A DNA stretch of 64,000 nucleotides from Takakia lepidozioides (Eukaryota; Streptophyta; Takakiopsida; Takakiales; Takakiaceae), in NCBI GenBank assembly GCA_030704615.1, contig CM060731.1, positions 28,212,001-28,276,000 on the forward strand, read 5' to 3'. The notes beneath the pieces were generated by a model that saw only the letters and a list, made by a program, of their open reading frames with translations, was not told where the DNA came from and ran no database searches. Of the stretch, positions 59,551 to 64,000 are shown piece by piece. Positions within the stretch are counted from its first letter, which is position 1. Each line of letters starts with the position of its first letter. A program made the translations under genes and the position numbers.

Positions 59551-59799
59551 CCGACATGGCGTTACTCTGGTATATTCTTGACACATGACTCACATACCGG
59601 TTACTCTGCTATATTCATCCGGACAGACACATTGTAGAAATGAGACATCAAATTGTAAACAGTGGGCCAATTCCGACAGTTATTCAACACAATGAAACAC
59701 AATCATACAGTGAGGTACGATGGGTTTATTGATCGGACACGATGTCTCACATTTACCAACTGCAGACAAAACTAAGCCCTTCCTCCTTCTACATGGGCT
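59551..59799. other. 3' spacer
   Basis: This stretch holds the 3' flank of the minus-strand gene that ends at 59800. A tandem phrase GTTACTCTG..TATATTC occurs twice (about 59563 and 59600). No gene is present. Confidence 0.4.
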
Positions 59800-60501
59800 T
59801 CACCAAGTCGACGGAACTTCGATACCCCTCAAAACAAGCTCATCACTGCTGCGGCACCTCGAGGTAAACTGCAATTCGGTCGTTCTGCTGCCCTTGCTGG
59901 AGCCGACGACAATGTCATGTCCATCAATGATACCACCATCATACATTGACAAGGTCACTGTGGGCCTCATGTGCCCGTGCGATTCGTCTTCGCAACTCAG
60001 CCGAATGTCTCCATACACTGGAAGAGCGGAGTGATCTGCACGTATATAGTTTTCCCCGGTGCCGTCCTCCCTGGTCCACTGGCAGCAGTTCCAGCGCCAA
60101 AGCGAGGCCGTGCGTGATCTGTCCGGCATCCCTTTCCAGCTTGGTATATCGAGGTCAACAATTTTCAGGACCCACGGACCGCATTGACCCTCGCCCTCAC
60201 CTCGCTCAAAGCGGTAATAGCCCTCCAGATACTCCATTGCGCGCAAAGACTCTTGCTTGATTCCAGCAGCGTCTGTGAAAACAGAGAGCCAGACAATGAT
60301 GTCTCCTGATTCTGGTTTGAACATAGCATAATCGTGGCCATGATAAGGGCAGTCGGCTGGATTTCGGCGGCACGGCATCCTTGAAAAAGAGTAGCGGAGT
60401 ACGCTCAATGACAGCAGCTCCCGGATGGAGGAGGAGCAGCGCGGTGGCTGGAAAAAGTTCAAGCTAACGCTGCAATTCCTCACAAACACTCCAGGGCACA
60501 T
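59800..60501 (-). CDS. Element 2 paralogous protein A, unknown function
   Basis: A single open frame of 233 residues from ATG at 60501; a later ATG at about 60378 (MPCRRNPADC) is also possible and better matches the paralog. The protein has a conserved block CPYHGHDYAMF, SGDIIVWLSVF, YLEGYYRFERGE, WVLKIVDLDIPSW, RWNCCQWT, VYGDIRLS, MYDGGIIDGHDIVV and ELVLRGIEVP. It is mainly beta-strand-like and has no membrane segment. I recognise no family. It is paralogous to, and divergent from, the gene at 60891, inside the element near its A end. An intact frame next to decayed neighbours suggests more recent constraint or chance. Confidence 0.7.
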   Translation of the reverse strand: MCPGVFVRNCSVSLNFFQPPRCSSSIRELLSLSVLRYSFSRMPCRRNPADCPYHGHDYAMFKPESGDIIVWLSVFTDAAGIKQESLRAMEYLEGYYRFERGEGEGQCGPWVLKIVDLDIPSWKGMPDRSRTASLWRWNCCQWTREDGTGENYIRADHSALPVYGDIRLSCEDESHGHMRPTVTLSMYDGGIIDGHDIVVGSSKGSRTTELQFTSRCRSSDELVLRGIEVPSTW

Positions 60502-60890
60502 TTAAATTTCCCCCCTACAGGATCCTGGACCGATGAAGATTGGCTGCTTCATGAATGTAGCCGTTTCAGTTTCCTACCCTGCCATGCAAACTATGGGCAC
60601 TCACTGCCAGGTGGGCCGATAGCCACTGGACACGACGAAGTCCATCCCCTCTTCGATGTAAATGCGGCGCCGAATTTCCATCCGGGGGGATGGACTTTGG
60701 TGGCAGATCTCAAACTATAACTTGTTGATGAGAAAGATGTATGGGTTCATCCACCGCCGGCGTGATGAACACGTTCCACCTTCGTCGGTGGGTACGTGGG
60801 ACCCAGATGCTCCATTATTGGAGGCCGGACTGCTCTTCCGCTTCGCATCATTTCCAAAATCTAAGGGCTTCGTAGCTGTCCGCAAGGTCA
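60502..60890. promoter_or_regulatory. Divergent intergenic region of the paralog pair, with palindrome
   Basis: The space between the two divergent paralogous genes must hold both promoters. It contains one copy of the element palindrome at about 60659-60678 (AAATGCGGCGCCGAATTTCC, right arm with one change). The palindrome thus occurs in both divergent promoter regions of element 2. Confidence 0.55.
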
Positions 60891-61493
60891 TTGTCATCTG
60901 CATCCAAGTCGTCCTCAGGTCCTCCTTTGCAAGGATGCTTCCGGAACCGGGACGACTGCCCATTTGGAGGCATCGATTATGCAATGTATTCAGCCACATC
61001 GGGAGACATTGTTATCTGGTACACAGATTACAGAGAAGATACTGGTTCGATTGTGGAAACATTGGTGGCTTTTGAGTATATCCTAGGCCACTACGCCTTT
61101 GAGCGGGGTGACGATCTTGGTCTGAGGAGTCCGTGGCTCCTGCGCATCCTCGATTCCGATTTTCCCAGCTACGACGGTCACCCATGCAGAAGAATGCGCA
61201 CTGCTATGCTGTTGCGGTGGAACTGCTGCCACTGGACGTGGGTGGACTCCATCGGAGAGACCTATTCTCCTCAAGGAGTGCGCTCCTCTTCTCCATTGTA
61301 TGGGGACATTCGCATTGGTGTGGACGACGAAAACGTGAAGATTTCCATATTCGATGGTGGTATGATTGAAGGGCAGGACATTGTGGTGAACATCACTAGG
61401 GGCGGTACAACGGCTGCAATCGACTTTACATGGATGAGCCCCATGACTCATGAGCTAGTTCTGAGAGCAGTCGAAGTCCCATTGACAACGTGA
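60891..61493 (+). CDS. Element 2 paralogous protein B, unknown function
   Basis: An open frame of 200 residues. It shares with protein A, in the same order, CPFGGIDYAMY, SGDIVIWYTDY, EYILGHYAFERGD, WLLRILDSDFPSY, RWNCCHWT, LYGDIRIG, IFDGGMIEGQDIVV and ELVLRAVEVP. The conserved Trp, paired Cys and DGG-I-G-DIVV blocks suggest one domain repeated as a gene pair by inverted duplication. An upstream exon is possible because the similarity starts close to the first Met. No known family was recognised. Non-transposase genes of VANDAL-type MULEs are a functional analogy only. Confidence 0.7.
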   Translation: MSSASKSSSGPPLQGCFRNRDDCPFGGIDYAMYSATSGDIVIWYTDYREDTGSIVETLVAFEYILGHYAFERGDDLGLRSPWLLRILDSDFPSYDGHPCRRMRTAMLLRWNCCHWTWVDSIGETYSPQGVRSSSPLYGDIRIGVDDENVKISIFDGGMIEGQDIVVNITRGGTTAAIDFTWMSPMTHELVLRAVEVPLTT

Positions 61494-61499
61494 CTTGTA

Positions 61500-61870
61500 T
61501 TCAGTAGGCACAGGGGTAAAGATTTGATTGCACAATCAGCATAGTAGACGTGCTTCAAATGCAATTCATGTGGATCAATAAAAACCTCATTGTGCCCTCT
61601 TTTTATTCTATTCTGTGTCCATCGTTCCGAGAATGCGTCATTGCTCATTTCGTTTGGGATTGGGAGTGTGGGTGGATTTTGCAAGTGGCTGGTAGGCTGA
61701 AATGGGCCCCCATTGTACAGAGCAGTACCACCCTACCATTCGCGAAACATTGCCTTTCAATATATAATTCTAAATAACATTGCCGAACCTCCTTCATCGG
61801 GAGGTCCTTCTCCCCCTATGACCGTGGCACCCTAAACCCTATTCCCGCGGACACTCATTTCCGAAAAATA
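61500..61870. other. 3' region of paralog B and A-end subterminal DNA
   Basis: It holds an AATAAAA near 61577 that could serve polyadenylation of the gene ending at 61493. Words like CCCTATTCCCGCGG near 61837 resemble the degenerate subterminal unit of element 1. Confidence 0.4.
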
Positions 61871-61874
61871 GTGC

Positions 61875-61956
61875 TGCTCATGTTTTTTTCCACACTTACG
61901 ACTCTGCTCATGGCTCATGCCGCTCATGGCTCATGGCTCATGAAATAGCAGCCCCC
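61875..61956 (+). mobile_element. Element 2, A-type terminus with CTCATG cluster
   Basis: Seven CTCATG units, beginning at about 61876, close with CTCATGAAATAGCAGCCCCC at 61937-61956. The last 15 bases are identical to the A end of element 1. Confidence 0.85.
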
Positions 61957-61965
61957 AAAATGAGA
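61957..61965 (+). repeat. 9-bp target site duplication of element 2 (A side)
   Basis: AAAATGAGA directly follows the A end and is matched in reverse complement at 47820-47828. Confidence 0.85.
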
Positions 61966-62034
61966 GAGCGGCATACAACCAAGGGAGAGAAGTGCTTTGT
62001 AGAGCAACAAACCCTACTTTAAGTAATTCCGGAC

Positions 62035-62170
62035 TTTTGGCTTAAATCCGGACCAAACTTAATATATAACATAATTAAAATTAATTTAGGCATTAATAAT
62101 AATATCGTGGAATATTGAGTCATTTAACTTGTGAAGTTGCACAATCCCATTCATGTAACATCGAATGGTA
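62035..62170 (-). repeat. Dispersed repeat, reverse copy of 28980-29120
   Basis: CCGGACTTTTGGCTTAAATC and the following AT-rich sequence match, in reverse orientation, the segment at 28980-29120. It lies just 3' of the DUF7869-type fragment as read on the minus strand. Confidence 0.5.
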
Positions 62171-62321
62171 AGTCGAATGACATACTTTGCATCAGAAAAT
62201 TATAAAGATAAGATAGATTGAATGAAGTTATTAATAAATTGATAGATGTATGACATAAGCAAAACAACAAATGACCGAAAAAATATAGAATTTAGAAAGT
62301 GGTAAACAAAATAAGAACTCA

Positions 62322-63620
62322 CCTGATTACACTCCTCACGAACTTTTTTCCAGTTCAGTTCAGGTGACAGATTTCGAAGAGTATATCTCCGTCCGTCTCC
62401 AATACATCGGGTCTTATAAGGCATGAGATCGGAATTTCCGTTTATAATGGACATTAAGTTTCTTTCAACTTGACGAGTTTGTGGACGGGGCCGTTTCACT
62501 CCGGAATTCTCGTGCAACGATGTAACCATACCCTCTCTGCTTAGCTTTTTGTATTTCATGTAGGTGACCGACCGATTCCGTGAATTGTCCACCAAGCTGT
62601 CTCACACACATCAACGCCCTCAATGGTTATGTAGGCATTTGTCGAAACCCCGTCGATTCGATGAAGTCTTTTGGGCATATCAGAACCGAGCTATCTCCGT
62701 TTGTCGTAAGAGGATCCCCAATAAGTGGTTCGGATAGCGAGTGTTTTTCTCTAGTCGAAATATTGGCAACACTGTAAATTGCAACATTGTTTGCTGCTGA
62801 CTTCTTGAACTGCATGCAGAGAGAGGCGAGTATTTATCTTTTTGGAATCGTTTTTTTTCGGATCTTTTTTTGGTATGTTGAAATGCCGATATGCTGCTTT
62901 TTTCACATCTTTCTCGTTGTGACCAATATCTGCTTGTTCCTCGCTATTGACAAACTTATCAAGCTCATGTGACAATGTCGTGCCACTATCAGTCAACCGA
63001 GTCTGCGTCAATGGTCAGTTCACGAGACACATGAGATTGGTCGAACCACCATTCAAAATCCTTGTAACAAGCACCCCGACGTGATGTTCTCCAACTTTAA
63101 GTATCACCTCGTCAGGATGACATGCTTGAATTCTGCCCTCGTACAAAGCACTTTGTTCGTCTCCAAGGAGAATACACATCTTATTTCTCCAGCTGTCTCT
63201 ACCCATAGCAACATCATTATTTGGAGACAGCCTTGACATGTCAGATTCAATTTGTTCATTGAATTTTGGATCGGAATCATCCGCAGATGTCAATTCCACC
63301 TCCGAGACCTGAGGATCCTCATTATTGGTGTTGGTGTCACTCCCACTATCTTTTTGAATTTGCACAACATCCCAAACAACAGGTGTTCCGATTGCTTCTC
63401 CCAAAGAGTCCGCATCCATATGCGGATATGGCAACGACACAAAAGAATGTGTCAGATCGCAAGACACTATAATAACAGATATTGTGGACCCATTTAGCTG
63501 TCGTCAATGACAACTTCCGCAACTAGTCACGTTGAGACATTCTGCTGTTGCGACGATAGAGTTCGAGCCCTGAAGAGTGATGAATACTTTTTGACCAGTT
63601 TGGAACGACGACATTTCTAC
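62322..63620 (-). pseudogene. DUF7869-type transposon gene, N-terminal part (copy 2)
   Basis: The minus strand encodes, in order, TGQKVFITLQGSNSIVATAE (DUF8039-like start, about 63600-63520), YPHMDADSLGEAIGTPVVWD, WRNKMCILLGDEQSALYEGR, IQACHPDEVILK and GVLVTRIL. After about 450 bases that may be intron or a Lys-rich exon come LHENSGVKRPRPQTRQ and MSIINGNSDLMPYKTRCIGD. These blocks match those at 17786-18400 and 23731-23905. The DUF7869 domain itself is not present downstream. Acceptor and donor positions are uncertain and the gene appears truncated. Confidence 0.65.
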
Positions 63621-64000
63621 GAACCTCGCGCGTGTATCCTACAGTAGAGATGCTGGTGATTAATGATTTGGCACTATATCGATGGATACTAAGAAAGAGT
63701 GAAACAATAAGTTACTGAAGTTTGTTTAGGAAAACTGAGGAAGAAGATGAAAAAGAACCTCGCGCGATCGCCCGCGTTTAGGGTTATAATAATTTAGGAA
63801 TTGATAATAGAACTCGGACTCTTGGATTATGTACTAGAATGTAGAATGTAGGTATGTATTGGTCGAAATAAAAATTTGTAGAAAATAAAAGGATTTGCTA
63901 AAGCTACAACCCGAATGTACAACATTGTCTACGACTCCATAACATAAATAGAACTAAATCGATGGAGTGGTTCAGATGGATGAAATGAAGGACGGATGAA
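63621..64000. other. No recognisable gene at window end
   Basis: AT-rich sequence with no signature. It may be the 5' flank of the DUF7869-type gene on the minus strand. Confidence 0.4.

Larger units (their letters stand above)
46100..61956 (+). mobile_element. Element 2: large MULE-type transposon with ParB-methyltransferase gene (inverted internally)
   Basis: The element consists of a B-type end piece (about 46100-47819) and a main body (about 48450-61956) that ends in the A-type terminus. Between them lies host DNA (47820 to about 48450). Flipping about 46.1-48.45 kb back restores a continuous element of roughly 15 kb. It would lie between direct copies of the 9-bp target AAAATGAGA, and would restore a complete transposase. 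Content from the B end: transposase (toward B), palindrome array 1, ParB-methyltransferase gene (toward A), palindrome array 2, two divergent paralogous genes, A end. Nine-base target duplications, the DDE-type transposase and its SWIM finger place it among the MULEs. The added genes and arrays are the unusual part. Confidence 0.75.

Overview
The window looks like a transposon-rich nuclear segment of a land plant, most likely a bryophyte, lycophyte or fern. The evidence is GT-AG introns, a large family of PLS-class pentatricopeptide (PPR) genes with E/DYW tails, CACTA, MULE, LINE and Ty3/gypsy elements, and CCCTAAA-type interstitial repeats. I cannot name the species. Almost every coding sequence here belongs to a mobile element or is a decayed gene copy.

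Layout. 0.6-4.1 kb: MULE-like transposase copy 1. 4.1-9.6 kb: mostly empty, with a near-perfect 34-bp hairpin at 8.25 kb. 9.6-9.8 kb: LINE endonuclease remnant. 9.8-12.8 kb: two pieces of a MULE-type element (element 1) lying in a CACTA gene. 12.8-23.7 kb: CACTA transposon (a Transposase_24-like gene and a TNP2 gene) containing a Ty3/gypsy fragment with a PHD finger. 17.8-18.4 and 23.7-25.4 kb: two halves of a DUF7869-type transposon gene. 26.9-28.7 kb: telomere-like repeats. 29.4 kb: SINE. 30.3-31.3 kb: foldback repeat. 35.2-44.4 kb: PPR/DYW pseudogene array on the minus strand. 45.3-46.05 kb: a second DYW pseudogene on the plus strand. 46.1-61.96 kb: the large element 2. 62.3-63.6 kb: another DUF7869-type gene fragment.

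Main discovery candidate. Element 2 is a roughly 15-kb MULE-class transposon with 9-bp target duplications and short terminal inverted repeats next to clusters of CTCATG. It carries a DDE/SWIM transposase and a divergently transcribed gene that joins a ParB-like domain to an amino-methyltransferase-like domain. The space between the two genes holds about 27 copies of the palindrome AAATGCGGYRCCGCATTT at about 53-bp spacing. About 14 more copies follow the methyltransferase gene, and single copies lie in three of its introns and near a divergent pair of paralogous genes of unknown function. By analogy with the VANDAL MULEs, which encode anti-silencing proteins that bind motif arrays in the element, this could be a self-recognition or epigenetic system. 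That function is inference. A second, diverged copy of the methyltransferase C-terminus lies at 9.8-10.6 kb.

A second theme is inversion. Element 1, element 2, the CACTA/DUF7869 pair and the gypsy integrase are each split into parts on opposite strands. In elements 1 and 2 the inverted target duplications match exactly over 9 bp; in the CACTA/DUF7869 case one re-inversion restores both genes. Either inversions are frequent here or the assembly contains inverted joins. Most genes carry stops or frameshifts and are annotated as pseudogenes.
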